Origin: Marinobacter adhaerens HP15
GTDB lineage: Bacteria; Pseudomonadota; Gammaproteobacteria; Pseudomonadales; Oleiphilaceae
DNA: 64,000 nucleotides
Reading direction: 5' to 3'
Assembly: GCF_000166295.1 (NCBI RefSeq)
Contig: NC_017506.1
Span: forward strand, 186,001 to 250,000
Positions 19,710-28,650 of this stretch are shown one piece after another. The stretch's first letter is position 1, and every line of letters begins with the position of its first letter. The translations under genes and the position numbers were made by a program. Below the pieces are notes generated by a model. The model had not been told where the DNA came from, made no database searches, and saw nothing but the letters and a program-made list of their open reading frames with translations.

Positions 19710-21263
19710 ATGGCTGAATCCCGCCATTCCGTATTTCGTCAGTTCGCTGCAAGCGACTGGGATGGTTTCCTCAAGGGTGTCGAAAAAGAAGGGCTGCGGG
19801 TGGATCGCAACGGCTTCATCGCCCAGACTCCGCACCCCGAAGCCCTGGGGTCGGCGCTGACCCATCCGAGGATTACCACCGACTATTCAGAGGCCTTGCT
19901 GGAGCTGATCACGCCGGTGTTCGACAGCACGGAAGGCATGCTGAAATCGCTGCGGGATATCCACACGTTTGTGCAGCAGAACCTGGGTGACGAAGTGTTC
20001 TGGGCGACAAGCATGCCCTGTGAGCTGGATGGTGACCCGAGTATCCCCATCGCCGAGTATGGCAGCTCCAATATTGGCCAACTCAAGCATGTTTACCGGC
20101 AGGGACTGGCCGTGCGCTACGGCCGTATGATGCAGAGCATCGCGGGCGCCCACTACAATCTGTCCCTGCCCGACAGTTTCTGGCACAAGTGGCAGGAATT
20201 GCTGGGCAACGAGCAAAGCCTGAAAGACTTCAAGTCGGACCAGTATTTCTGGCTGATTCGCAATTTCCGCCGCCGCAGCTGGCTGCTGATGTTGTTGTTC
20301 GGTGCTTCGCCCGCCCTGGATGCCAGCTTTGTAGCCGGCGTGAACCATGATCTCTCGCGATTTGATGAACGCACCTGGTTCGGTGAGTACGCAACCTCGT
20401 TGCGGATGGGCGATCTTGGGTACCACAACAACGCACAGGCATCCCTGAACATCTGTTTCAACGAGCTGAGCACCTACACCCAGACTCTGGATCGGGCCAT
20501 TCACACCACCTGGCCGGCATATGAGTCGATCGGCACCCGCCGGGGCGACAAGTTTATCCAGATCAACACCAGCGTACTGCAGATCGAGAACGAGTATTAC
20601 AGCGCGGTGCGCCCCAAACGCACGACGCAGCGTGAGGAAAAGCCCATCCAGGCCCTCGAAGCCCGGGGTGTGGAGTACATTGAGGTGCGATGTCTGGATC
20701 TTGATCCCTTCTCGCCGGTTGGTGTGAACGAGGCCCAGATCGATTTTCTGGATCTGTTCCTGCTGGACTGCCTGTTAGCAGACTCTCCCCGAATTGGCGA
20801 TGCCGAGTGTGAACGCCTGGATGACAACTACAAGGATGTGGTCGCCAATGGGCGTTATCGAGAGTTGGCGCTTTGCCGTGGTGGGCATCGCACCCCGGTA
20901 TCCGACGCTGCGAACGACATTCTGTCGCAGCTGGAGCCCCTTGCGGAACTGCTCGATAGCTGGCGGGGTGATGACACCTACCGCAACGCCCTTGCCGCCC
21001 AGCGCGAAGTGTTGACCGGTGAATGGACCGTGCCGTCTGCCCGGGTTCTCGATGCCATGCGCTCCTCTGGCCTGGGTCACCGGGAGTGGGGCATGGAAAT
21101 GGCGCGGCAGCATCAGCAGAGCCTGCGGCAGGAAGGTCTTGGTGATGATGTGCGCCGCGCTTTTGAGGCTATGACGTCAGAATCCCTGACCGAGCAGACC
21201 GACATGGAAAGCGCTGATACCCTGTCGTTCAGCGAGTTTCTGGAACAGTACCTGCGCTCTTGA
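19710..21263 (+). CDS. gshA: Glutamate-cysteine ligase
   Basis: 517 residues, matching the gammaproteobacterial GshA type 1 family. It makes gamma-glutamylcysteine, the first step of glutathione synthesis. The N-terminus (GVEKEGLRVDRNG), the segment SNIGQLKHVYRQGL followed by RYGRMMQSIAGAHYN, and YIEVRCLDLDPF are hallmark stretches. AGGAG lies 7 bp before the ATG. gshB is not in the window. It follows tex by 66 bp and may have its own promoter. Confidence 0.95.
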   Translation: MAESRHSVFRQFAASDWDGFLKGVEKEGLRVDRNGFIAQTPHPEALGSALTHPRITTDYSEALLELITPVFDSTEGMLKSLRDIHTFVQQNLGDEVFWATSMPCELDGDPSIPIAEYGSSNIGQLKHVYRQGLAVRYGRMMQSIAGAHYNLSLPDSFWHKWQELLGNEQSLKDFKSDQYFWLIRNFRRRSWLLMLLFGASPALDASFVAGVNHDLSRFDERTWFGEYATSLRMGDLGYHNNAQASLNICFNELSTYTQTLDRAIHTTWPAYESIGTRRGDKFIQINTSVLQIENEYYSAVRPKRTTQREEKPIQALEARGVEYIEVRCLDLDPFSPVGVNEAQIDFLDLFLLDCLLADSPRIGDAECERLDDNYKDVVANGRYRELALCRGGHRTPVSDAANDILSQLEPLAELLDSWRGDDTYRNALAAQREVLTGEWTVPSARVLDAMRSSGLGHREWGMEMARQHQQSLRQEGLGDDVRRAFEAMTSESLTEQTDMESADTLSFSEFLEQYLRS

Positions 21264-21385
21264 GCGTTGGGTTCGGGAGGCGTCGCAGGAGTCTGCGGAC
21301 CTGACGCACAGAAACCGAACAAAGATTTGTCTCCCTCCGGTCCGGCTGTTAATTTTTGTAACATCAGGATCGGGAGGGGATTGCG

Positions 21386-21601
21386 ATGGCAAGGGATATC
21401 AAACTCGGCTGGGACGTGGAAGCCCTGAACAAGGCTTACCGTCAGGGCTATATGGCGGCCAACATGGGCATGGACAAATCCCGCTGCCCCTATCGTGGTG
21501 ACGTCGTTATTGCGGCCTGGGAAGCTGGTTGGGATGATGCCGATCAGGTGGCCCGTGATGACCGCGACCAGTCAGATGATCTGTTCTCGCGGATCGCCTG
21601 A
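21386..21601 (+). CDS. rmf: Ribosome modulation factor
   Basis: A 71-residue basic/acidic protein of the RMF family, which converts 70S ribosomes to 100S dimers in stationary phase. The core matches RMF: an A-Y-R-Q-G-Y segment, then CPY and a W-x2-GW motif (AAWEAGWDDA). Its acidic C-terminal tail is longer than in E. coli RMF (55 residues). A very strong Shine-Dalgarno (GGGAGGGG) lies 6-7 bp before the start, consistent with abundant expression. Confidence 0.9.
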   Translation: MARDIKLGWDVEALNKAYRQGYMAANMGMDKSRCPYRGDVVIAAWEAGWDDADQVARDDRDQSDDLFSRIA

Positions 21602-21621
21602 ACCACTGGCCGGTTCCAGCT

Positions 21622-22071
21622 TCACTTCTGCACGACAAACTCCGTAAACAGCACGCCGGCTATGCTTTCGCCGGTCTGCTGCTCTTCCAGAACCGCATTG
21701 ATTCGCTGTTTGGCTTCTTCGCGCAGCGCCTCCTGGCCTTCCATTGAGGTGAGGCGATCGGTATCCGTTTGCTCACCAAACAGCATGACCAGTTCGTGTC
21801 GCAATCGGGGCATGTGGGCATCCACGGCAGGCCGTGCGCTCGCGCTGTTTGCCCGCAGACTGACCGCGGCTTTCAGATAGGTTGGCTTGTTGCCGGGCGT
21901 ACCCACGTGGGTCACGAACGGTGGATCCATGCTGATGTAGTCGGTAAAGCTGTTTTCTTCTTCGGCCACCTCCTCTTCGGCATTTTCCTCTTCCTGGGAA
22001 ACGGCCGGCAAAGAGATCGTTGCAAACAATAGAAAAAGAAGCGTCAGAACAGATTTTGGCTGGCGTGTCAT
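21622..22071 (-). CDS. FliL-like flagellar basal-body-associated protein
   Basis: 149 residues with an N-terminal hydrophobic segment or signal peptide (LTLLFLLFATISLPAVS), an acidic Glu-rich linker (residues 26-40) and a FliL-type domain. The domain contains YLKAAVSLRAN, then PRLRHELVMLF and a C-terminal INAVLEEQQTGESIAGVLFTEFVVQ region. FliL assists stator function at the flagellar motor. This copy stands alone outside flagellar genes and is convergent with rmf, so it may be a second paralogue like those seen in Pseudomonas relatives. Confidence 0.75.
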   Translation of the reverse strand: MTRQPKSVLTLLFLLFATISLPAVSQEEENAEEEVAEEENSFTDYISMDPPFVTHVGTPGNKPTYLKAAVSLRANSASARPAVDAHMPRLRHELVMLFGEQTDTDRLTSMEGQEALREEAKQRINAVLEEQQTGESIAGVLFTEFVVQK

Positions 22072-22164
22072 AGGCTTGAAGTTGATCGTGGTTTAGGGTT
22101 AAGTGACGAGAATAGCAGGCCCTGTGGCCGCTTGCAGTTTCAATTCACGATTCGAGGTGTTCTT

Positions 22165-22629
22165 TTGACCAGCAGATGGGTTTTCGGGCTTATTTTCCTT
22201 GTATGTGCCGCACTCCTAGGTGTGGCCTTTTATATGGAGCATGTGATGGGGCTTGAGCCCTGCCCGCTTTGCTGGTTACAGCGCTTCGGTTTCATGGGTG
22301 CCGGTCTGGTCAGTTTCCTGGCCTTTCTCCATGGCCCTACCGGATTCGGCGTTCGGATCTATGGGTTCCTGCTGGTGCTGACCGCCGGAGCAGGGCTGGG
22401 TGTCGCCGGGCGGCAGTTGTGGCTGCAGAGCCTGCCGGCGGACCAGGTGCCGGCATGCGGGCCTTCGGTGGACTACATGCTGGACGTTCTGCCGTGGTTC
22501 GAGGTTCTGTCTACCGCGCTCCAGGGCACCGGGGACTGCGCTGAAGTGGTCTGGCGATTCCTGGGTTTGAGCATTCCAGGCTGGACTGCTGTCTTTTCTC
22601 GCTGCTTGTCATCACCGGTCTGGTTTTGA
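22165..22629 (+). CDS. dsbB: Disulfide bond formation protein DsbB, C-terminus shifted out of frame
   Basis: Inner-membrane oxidase that passes electrons from DsbA to quinones. The start is taken as TTG 22165 because GAGGTG sits 5 bp before it. Four membrane segments are expected; the first three are visible. Both redox pairs are intact: C-P-L-C (LEPCPLCWLQR) and the second loop pair (VPACGPS and GTGDCAEV). After IPGWTAVF the frame turns into a short polar tail ending SSPVWF. The correct fourth membrane segment continues in the next frame to 22670. Adding one T to the T4 run at 22594-22597 restores a normal 168-residue protein. It is either a real frameshift or a sequencing error. Confidence 0.85.
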   Translation: MTSRWVFGLIFLVCAALLGVAFYMEHVMGLEPCPLCWLQRFGFMGAGLVSFLAFLHGPTGFGVRIYGFLLVLTAGAGLGVAGRQLWLQSLPADQVPACGPSVDYMLDVLPWFEVLSTALQGTGDCAEVVWRFLGLSIPGWTAVFSRCLSSPVWF

Positions 22630-22670
22630 TGTTTCGCCGGCAAAAACCCCGGGAATGGATTCGAGGCTGA
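22598..22670 (+). pseudogene. dsbB: Out-of-frame C-terminal remainder of dsbB
   Basis: Read in the shifted frame this encodes SLLVITGLVLMFRRQKPRE and then WIRG-stop. That is a hydrophobic segment followed by a basic cytoplasmic tail, exactly what DsbB should end with. It has no start or ribosome site of its own and is meaningful only as the continuation of the preceding gene. Confidence 0.75.
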
Positions 22671-22770
22671 AACGGTTGCGGGGAACCGCAGCCATGGGGT
22701 AACTTGATCCAAACCTAATAAAAATCAAAACCGAAACAGAAGTAGTCAAGACAAGCGGAGAACAGGCGTC

Positions 22771-23250
22771 ATGTTGGAAAATTGCCGAAATGCCAGGGAG
22801 CGCTGGGGCGGCGTCAGCGAGCTGATTGATCGCTGGCTCAAGGAGCGTCAGGAGCTTCTGGTGCATTACTGCGACCTGTCCGGAGAAAGCGACTTCTCGC
22901 AGACCGAAGCATTGAGAGAAAAATTCGTACGCCTGTGTGAAGTTCTGGTGGATTACGTGTCTACCGGTCATTTCGAGATCTACGAGCAGTTGGTGCGAGA
23001 GGCCCGGGAATTTAACGATGGCGGGCTGGAGCTGGCTGCCAAGGTTTATCCCCGTATTGAGCAAACCACCGAGGTTGCCCTTAACTTCAATGACCGGCTG
23101 GATGGCCGGGATTTGTCCGAAGAGGATGTCAAAGAACTGTTCGGTGAATTGTCGAAGCTGGGTGAAACTCTGGAGACCCGGTTCGAGATGGAGGATTTCC
23201 TGATCGAGCATCTGCACAATGCCCATGCCGGCAAAGTAGCCTCTGCCTGA
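22771..23250 (+). CDS. algQ: Rsd/AlgQ anti-RNA polymerase sigma-70 factor
   Basis: 159-residue all-helical protein of the Rsd/AlgQ family. The N-terminus CRNARERWGGVSELIDRWLKERQELL is diagnostic of AlgQ-like members. The family binds sigma-70 region 4 and shifts polymerase to alternative sigma factors. In Pseudomonas AlgQ affects alginate and siderophore genes. A dsbB/dsbH gene also neighbours algQ in Pseudomonas. The gene ends at a strong bidirectional terminator. Confidence 0.93.
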   Translation: MLENCRNARERWGGVSELIDRWLKERQELLVHYCDLSGESDFSQTEALREKFVRLCEVLVDYVSTGHFEIYEQLVREAREFNDGGLELAAKVYPRIEQTTEVALNFNDRLDGRDLSEEDVKELFGELSKLGETLETRFEMEDFLIEHLHNAHAGKVASA

Positions 23251-23264
23251 GAAATCCCTGAATC

Positions 23265-23304
23265 AAAAAAAGCCCCAGTCCGGCATCGCCGGCTGGGGCT
23301 TTTT
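23265..23304. terminator. Bidirectional terminator (algQ / FKBP)
   Basis: An A-run, stem AGCCCCAG (23271-23278) with a one-base bulge and CCGGC, loop ATC, the complementary arm to 23300, then TTTT. It serves algQ on the plus strand and the FKBP gene on the minus strand. Confidence 0.9.
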
Positions 23305-23345
23305 CGTGTGGCAGCCTCAGAACTGACAGCTGCCTGTTCTGGCGC

Positions 23346-24062
23346 TTAGTCTCCGGAGCCAGGGTTGATCTCGAGTAGCTCGACATCAAACACGAGGGTC
23401 TCGTTGGGGCCGATCGCCCTGTTGCCGCCGGGGCCGTAGGCCAGATCGGACGGAATGTAGAGCTTGTAACGGGCACCCTCGCTCATCAGCTGCAGGCCCT
23501 CGGTCCAGCCGGGAATCACCTGGTTCAGGGCGAAGGTAACCGGCTCACCGCGCTCGCGGGAGCTGTCAAATACTTCACCGGACAGCAGTTCACCGGTGTA
23601 ATGCACCTGAACGGTGTCTGTTGCTGCCGGCTTTTCGCCGTCACCCTGCTCAAGTACTTCGTATTGCAGGCCGGATTCAGTGGTTTCCACACCTTCACGC
23701 TCTGCGTTCTCGGCAAGGAAGGCTTCGCCGGCATCCAGGTTCTTCTGGGCCAATTCTTCCATCTGCTTGCCCTGCTCTTCCTGCAGCTGCTGCTGGTAGG
23801 TCATCAGAGCCTGCTGGATTTCCTCGCGGCTCATGCGCTTGGCTTCTTCATCGCCGGCGTGGCCGTGCTGGATGCCCTGGAGGAACTGGTCCATCTGCAG
23901 ATTCGGCAGGTCGTTACCCATGCGCTCACCGAGAACCAGGCCCATGCCATAGCTCACTTTCTGATCGGTGGAATCCAGTTTCGGTTGTTCCGGGGCTTCG
24001 GGGGGTGTGGAACAGCCGGCCACGAGGCCGGTCACTGCCAGTGCAAGGAGCGTTTTCTTCAT
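23346..24062 (-). CDS. FKBP-type peptidyl-prolyl isomerase lipoprotein (Mip/FkpA-like)
   Basis: 238 residues. A lipoprotein signal ends at Cys17 (LVAGC). The N-terminal dimerisation domain typical of Mip/FkpA (VSYGMGLVLGERM) leads into a long helix (EEIQQALMTYQQQLQEEQGKQ). The C-terminal FKBP domain has VHYTGELLSGEVFDSS, VIPGWTEGLQLM and YIPSDLAYG. It folds or rescues periplasmic proteins. The gene is opposite algQ; Pseudomonas keeps an FKBP gene near algQ too. Confidence 0.92.
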   Translation of the reverse strand: MKKTLLALAVTGLVAGCSTPPEAPEQPKLDSTDQKVSYGMGLVLGERMGNDLPNLQMDQFLQGIQHGHAGDEEAKRMSREEIQQALMTYQQQLQEEQGKQMEELAQKNLDAGEAFLAENAEREGVETTESGLQYEVLEQGDGEKPAATDTVQVHYTGELLSGEVFDSSRERGEPVTFALNQVIPGWTEGLQLMSEGARYKLYIPSDLAYGPGGNRAIGPNETLVFDVELLEINPGSGD

Positions 24063-24186
24063 TGCATTATCCTTTAACGTCGGTGCTTGGGGCAGGGCCC
24101 CGCGTTGTGTTTGTCAGAACGCAGATGGTAACGGGTTCCGGCATCAGATGCCACTGAACATGTGTTAAGAAACCGGACGTGTCAGC

Positions 24187-24573
24187 TCAGCTGCCGTTGG
24201 TACCGGCAGCGGAGGGACCCAGGGAGAAAGGTGCGCTGTAGGGAGATTGCCAGTCTGTTTCCGGCTCCTGCGGCTGAATCCGGGGGAAGGCCTTGTCACG
24301 CCGCTCGATAGCGAGAGTATTCCAGCGGCCCTGTTCGGGCGGCTGGTCAGCGTAGTGCCAGTTGCCGTCGGTATCCTGCCATTTGAACACGATTTCGGGG
24401 CCCTCGGTGGGGATCGGGGACGGAACCAGTCCTTCAAACGCGGGAATCTCGGGCTGCTCGTGCTCTGCCACAGGTTCGGAGACCTGCTCCGGGTCGTTCA
24501 GACCGAAGAAAATCAGCAACAGCAATAACCCGAGAGCCGGGAACGAGAGCCGTATGAGCCATTTCATCATCAT
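24187..24573 (-). CDS. Membrane-anchored protein with DUF4124-like segment
   Basis: 128 residues: a single N-terminal hydrophobic anchor (residues 5-24), a Pro/Glu-rich linker, then a short segment FKWQDTDGNWHYADQPPEQG. That segment resembles the DUF4124 motif of periplasmic proteins (aromatic-W-x-D-x-x-G...H/Y-x-D-x-P-P). The C-terminal tail is low complexity. Its start overlaps the stop of the upstream TIGR02444-type gene by 4 bp, so the two are probably translated together. Function unknown. Confidence 0.7.
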   Translation of the reverse strand: MMMKWLIRLSFPALGLLLLLIFFGLNDPEQVSEPVAEHEQPEIPAFEGLVPSPIPTEGPEIVFKWQDTDGNWHYADQPPEQGRWNTLAIERRDKAFPRIQPQEPETDWQSPYSAPFSLGPSAAGTNGS

Positions 24574-25127
24574 GGCTGATGGTCTCCGTTGGGAAAGTGG
24601 GCCAGAGTATCGGCCAGTGTATTCAGCAAGGGCCTTGCATCGTCCTCAACGGGTAAGGTCGGTGCTGCCGCAAACAGATTGTTGATGATCAGTGCGTCGC
24701 GTCCCTGCATGTCTGCGTGTTCCGGGTTAATGGTCATTAGCGTTCGCCAGCTCAGGGCCAGTTCAATCTGTTCGGCTTCAAGCTCCAGGCCGGCGATGCC
24801 GGTGCGAAGCTTCTGACAGTTGTCGGCGCTGCCGGGCAGCGATTTCCGCGCGCTCCGGAGGGCAACGGTTACACGGTCGCGCCACTCTGTTACCGTAGCG
24901 TCCTCGACCCCGGCGAAGACCCTGCCAGAGAGTGCAAGCCAGGCCGCACCGAGAATCCGCGTTACGCTCCAGCCCTGATTCTGAAGCGCCAGGCAGCTGT
25001 TCTGGACATCCGGACGTTTCCAGAACGCCAGGGCAAAACGCCAGAGCGGGTTGTCCGGTTCCAGATCTGCCGGAAGTTCCAGCGGCGGTGTCGAAAAATC
25101 CGGGGTGGTCGCCGAGCGGACCGACAT
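24570..25127 (-). CDS. TIGR02444/DUF2390 family protein
   Basis: 185 residues from the ATG at 25127; the longer in-frame extension runs into the divergent yheS gene and looks artefactual. The segment PLWRFALAFWKRPDVQNSCLALQNQGW is characteristic of the TIGR02444 (DUF2390) family, soluble helical proteins of unknown function. In many relatives the gene is beside a YheS-type ABC-F gene, as here, where the two are divergent with start codons 47 bp apart. Confidence 0.75.
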   Translation of the reverse strand: MSVRSATTPDFSTPPLELPADLEPDNPLWRFALAFWKRPDVQNSCLALQNQGWSVTRILGAAWLALSGRVFAGVEDATVTEWRDRVTVALRSARKSLPGSADNCQKLRTGIAGLELEAEQIELALSWRTLMTINPEHADMQGRDALIINNLFAAAPTLPVEDDARPLLNTLADTLAHFPNGDHQP

Positions 25128-25173
25128 AGGCGCTGTGCCTTCCCTGAACACTTTACGTTGATAAAATGAAAGC

Positions 25174-27117
25174 ATGTTAACGATAACCGATCTCAGTTTA
25201 CAACGGGGCGGCGTCTGGTTGCTAGAATCCGTCAGCCTGACGGTGCAACCCGGCCAGCGTGTCGCGATCGTCGGTGCCAATGGTGCCGGCAAATCCAGTC
25301 TTTTCCAGCTCTTGCTGGGCCAGTTGGCACCAGAGCAGGGCGCGGTCTCTCTGCCGGGTGGTTGCCGAATTGCCCACATGGCGCAGGAGGTCGAAGCCAC
25401 CGAGCGCAGCGCGAGGGATTTTGTTCTTGATGGCGACCTGGATTTGCGCCGCCTGGAAGGTGAGCTTGCCAGGGCCGAGGCCGCAGGTGACGATCATGCC
25501 ATTGCCCGCATACACGGCGAGCTGGATGTGCACGAGGCGTGGTCTGCCGGCCGCAGGGCCGAGGCCTTGCTGCGCGGGCTGGGATTCTCGGACGAGGACG
25601 CGAACCGGCCGGTATCGGCGTTTTCCGGTGGTTGGCGAATCCGCCTGAACCTGGCCCAGGCCCTGATGCGACCGTCCGATCTGCTGCTTCTGGACGAGCC
25701 CACCAACCACCTGGATCTGGATGCCTGTCTGTGGCTTGAGAATTGGCTGCGGCGCTATCCCGGGACCCTGCTGTTTATCTCCCACGACCGCGATTTCATG
25801 GATCGGGTCGCTACCCATGTCGTGCATTTCGATCGCCGTAACCTGGAACTGTATACGGGTAATTACTCAGCCTTTGAGGGCCAGCGCAGTGAGCGTCTGG
25901 CCCAGCAGCAGGCCGGTTTTGAACGCCAGCAGGCCAGGATCGCCGAAATCCAGCGGTTCATCGATCGGTTCAAGGCCAAGGCCACGAAGGCCCGTCAGGC
26001 CCAGAGCCGCGTCAAGGCTCTGGAGCGGATGGAGCGCATTGCCCCGGCCCATATTGATTCGCCGTTCAGCTTCGAGTTTCCGGTGGCCGAGAAGGTTTCC
26101 AATCCGCTGTTGTCGATACGCAATGGCAAGGCCGGGCACGGCAGTACTGCAATCCTGAACGGCATTAACCTGACCCTGTTGCCGGGCAGCAGGGTCGGGC
26201 TGCTGGGTCCCAATGGTGCGGGCAAGTCCACCCTGATGGATGCACTCCGGGGTGAGGGCACGTTGATGTCTGGTGATCGTACCTGTGGCGAGCATCTGGC
26301 CATCGGCTACTTTGCCCAGCATCAGCTGGAATCCCTGGATCTGGATGCCAGCCCTTTCCTGCATCTTCAGCGGCTTTCCCCGAAGGCGTCAGAGCAGAGT
26401 ATACGGAATTTCCTTGGTGGCTTTGATTTTCATGGCGATGAAGCCCTGAGTGCCATCCGGTCGTTTTCCGGTGGCGAAAAGGCCCGCGTGGCGCTGGCCG
26501 TGATCGCATGGCAGAGACCTAATCTGCTCCTGCTGGACGAGCCCACGAACCACCTGGATCTGGAAATGCGCCAGGCTCTGACCATGGCGCTGCAGAACTT
26601 TGACGGCGCTATCGTGGTGGTTTCTCACGACCGGCACTTGCTCAGGAACACCGTGGACGAGTTCTGGCTGGTCAATGATGGTCGGGTAACGGAGTACCAG
26701 GGCGATCTGGAAGACTACGAGCGTTGGCTGGCGGACCGCCGGAAAGACGAAACCGAGGCACCTAGAAGAGTGCCGGTCGGCCAGGAGGGGGCGCCCGAGG
26801 CCGCTGAGGCGGTGGGCGAGAGTGCCGAAGATCGGAAGGCGCGCAAGCGGGCAGAGGCGGCTCTTCGCCAGAAACTCAGCCCCTACCGTAAAAAACAGAG
26901 TGCGCTGGAAAAGGAAATGGACCAGCTTCAGCAGAAGCTGTCAGCTCTGGAAGAGCAGCTATCCGACCCTGACCTCTACGACGACAGCGGCAAGACCCGT
27001 CTGAAAGAGTTGTTGGCGGAGCAGGCCACCGCAACCGCCCGCCTGGAAGAGGTGGAGGCGCAGTGGCTTGAAGTTAGCGAAGAGGTGGAGTCCCTGGAGG
27101 CCGAGTTGGCTGGCTGA
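25174..27117 (+). CDS. yheS: ABC-F family ATPase YheS
   Basis: 647-residue soluble protein with two ABC domains and no membrane segments. Walker A motifs are GANGAGKS (near 34-41) and GPNGAGKS (near 346-353). Signatures are FSGGWRIRL and FSGGEKARV, and both Walker B sites read LLLLDEPTNHLDL. The inter-domain linker (KAKATKARQAQSRVKALERME) and a C-terminal coiled coil (residues 565-645) fit YheS rather than Uup or EttA. ABC-F proteins act on the ribosome E site during translation. It ends 6 bp from the convergent ppx gene. Confidence 0.92.
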   Translation: MLTITDLSLQRGGVWLLESVSLTVQPGQRVAIVGANGAGKSSLFQLLLGQLAPEQGAVSLPGGCRIAHMAQEVEATERSARDFVLDGDLDLRRLEGELARAEAAGDDHAIARIHGELDVHEAWSAGRRAEALLRGLGFSDEDANRPVSAFSGGWRIRLNLAQALMRPSDLLLLDEPTNHLDLDACLWLENWLRRYPGTLLFISHDRDFMDRVATHVVHFDRRNLELYTGNYSAFEGQRSERLAQQQAGFERQQARIAEIQRFIDRFKAKATKARQAQSRVKALERMERIAPAHIDSPFSFEFPVAEKVSNPLLSIRNGKAGHGSTAILNGINLTLLPGSRVGLLGPNGAGKSTLMDALRGEGTLMSGDRTCGEHLAIGYFAQHQLESLDLDASPFLHLQRLSPKASEQSIRNFLGGFDFHGDEALSAIRSFSGGEKARVALAVIAWQRPNLLLLDEPTNHLDLEMRQALTMALQNFDGAIVVVSHDRHLLRNTVDEFWLVNDGRVTEYQGDLEDYERWLADRRKDETEAPRRVPVGQEGAPEAAEAVGESAEDRKARKRAEAALRQKLSPYRKKQSALEKEMDQLQQKLSALEEQLSDPDLYDDSGKTRLKELLAEQATATARLEEVEAQWLEVSEEVESLEAELAG

Positions 27118-27129
27118 GTGCTCTCAGCC
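27112..27129. other. Hairpin spanning both stop codons of yheS and ppx
   Basis: GGCTGAG (27112-27118), loop TGCT, CTCAGCC (27123-27129): a perfect 7-bp stem containing the yheS TGA and, on the other strand, the ppx stop. No T-run follows. It may mark 3' ends of both transcripts. Confidence 0.5.
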
Positions 27130-28650
27130 GCCGTTCAGTTCCAGAACAAAGTCCTGTTTGGCGAGATAGTCCCGTTCGTTTTCCAGGTCAGCCAGGGTCA
27201 GTGGCCTGTCATCCAGCCAACCTGACGGAAACTCCAGCACCAGCTTGTCCTTGTGTGCCGTCAGGGTGAAGGCCGGAGGCGGCTCCATGTTGCGTGGGTG
27301 TTGAATCAGAACCGCCAGGCGCACCAGCACGCAGAGGTAACGCAGCCTGGCAATGTCTTCCGGGTCCAGGCCCTCGAAGATTGCCGAGGCGAATTTTCTC
27401 CGGTGGCCGCGCACCAGGGTGGCCAGGTCGCGCTGGAACTGCTGGGTGAAGCCGGGCAGATCCGAGTAGCGCAACAGGTAGGCGCCGTGTTTATGGTACT
27501 GGCTATGGGAAATGGTCAGGCCGATCTCATGCAGTCGGCAGGCCCAGCGCAGTACTTCTTCATCTGCCGGGGTGTTCAGGGCCCAGGCGTCGGCAACCTG
27601 ACGCCATGCTGCCACGGCAGTCTCCTCAACGGCAGCGCCATGTTCCTGGTCAACGTGGTAACGTTCCTGAAGTGCAGAAATGGTTCGCTCGCGGACATCC
27701 TCGTGCTGGATTCGTCCGACGATGTCGTAAAGCAGACCTTCCCGCAGAGCACCATCGGCGAACGCCATGTCCTTGATACCAAGGGACTGGAATGCCCCCA
27801 TCAGGATGGCAAATCCGGCCGGGAAGATGCTCTGGCGGTCCGAACGTACGCCCAGATCTCCCAGTTTTTCTGTTTTACCCATGTCCACCAGCCGCTTGCG
27901 AAGCTCCTGCATGGCGGCGAGGGTAATGGTGCCGTCGGTGATCTTCAGGGTTGCCAATACGCTGGCGATGGCTTTGATCGAGCCGGATGAGCCCACCGCA
28001 CTTTGCCATCCCACGGAGCGGTAATGCTGGCGGATGTTGAGCAGTTCCTGTTCTGCGTGGGTCACTGCCTTGTCCATCTGCCGCCTGGTTATCTTGCCGT
28101 CCGGGAAATACCGGTTGCGGAACGACACGCAGCCCATGTGGAGGCTTTCAAGCTCCTGGGGTTCAAACCGCTGGCCGATGATGAATTCGGTGCTGCCACC
28201 GCCAATATCAATAACCAGTCGACGCCCGATATCGTCGGAGAGGGTATGGGAAACCCCCAGATAGATCAGGCGTGCTTCCTCGCGGCCGGCAATAATCTCT
28301 ACCGGATAGCCCAGCGCTTCTTCGGCCCGGGCCATGAACTGATGGGCATTGCGGGCCACGCGAAGCGCGTTGGTGCCGACAATCTGCACCGCCTCTGGCG
28401 GCATGCCCTTGAGCCGTTGAGCGAAGCGTCCCAGGCAGGCGAGGGCCCGCTCCTGGGCGTCTTCAGTGAGCCGGTTGTATTGGTCCAGCCCGGCGCCGAG
28501 CTGAACCTTTTCTCCCATCTTCTCGAGGGTCCGGATTTCCCCATGCACTAGTCGGGCAACCACCATGTGGAAGCTGTTCGAGCCCATGTCGATGGCTGCG
28601 AGTACCTCGGATGAGGCGGCAGCGTTTTCGGCGGTGGATGCGGCCGTCAC
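27124..28650 (-). CDS. ppx: Exopolyphosphatase / pppGpp phosphohydrolase (Ppx/GppA)
   Basis: 508 residues. The N-terminal actin-like phosphatase domain has LAAIDMGSNSFHMVVARL and the second phosphate loop VIDIGGGSTEFI. The C-terminal HD-like helical domain follows (RWACRLHEIGL...SQYHKHGAYLL). The enzyme removes terminal phosphate from polyphosphate, and related GppA enzymes convert pppGpp to ppGpp; which dominates cannot be decided here. It is divergent from trxA across 293 bp, as in Pseudomonas-type chromosomes. Confidence 0.9.
   Translation of the reverse strand: MTAASTAENAAASSEVLAAIDMGSNSFHMVVARLVHGEIRTLEKMGEKVQLGAGLDQYNRLTEDAQERALACLGRFAQRLKGMPPEAVQIVGTNALRVARNAHQFMARAEEALGYPVEIIAGREEARLIYLGVSHTLSDDIGRRLVIDIGGGSTEFIIGQRFEPQELESLHMGCVSFRNRYFPDGKITRRQMDKAVTHAEQELLNIRQHYRSVGWQSAVGSSGSIKAIASVLATLKITDGTITLAAMQELRKRLVDMGKTEKLGDLGVRSDRQSIFPAGFAILMGAFQSLGIKDMAFADGALREGLLYDIVGRIQHEDVRERTISALQERYHVDQEHGAAVEETAVAAWRQVADAWALNTPADEEVLRWACRLHEIGLTISHSQYHKHGAYLLRYSDLPGFTQQFQRDLATLVRGHRRKFASAIFEGLDPEDIARLRYLCVLVRLAVLIQHPRNMEPPPAFTLTAHKDKLVLEFPSGWLDDRPLTLADLENERDYLAKQDFVLELNGG

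Noticed and set aside
22590-22600. Programmed -1 frameshifting in dsbB
   Set aside because: The shift direction fits, but there is no X-XXY-YYZ slippery heptamer and no stimulatory structure; a one-base indel in the T-run is simpler.
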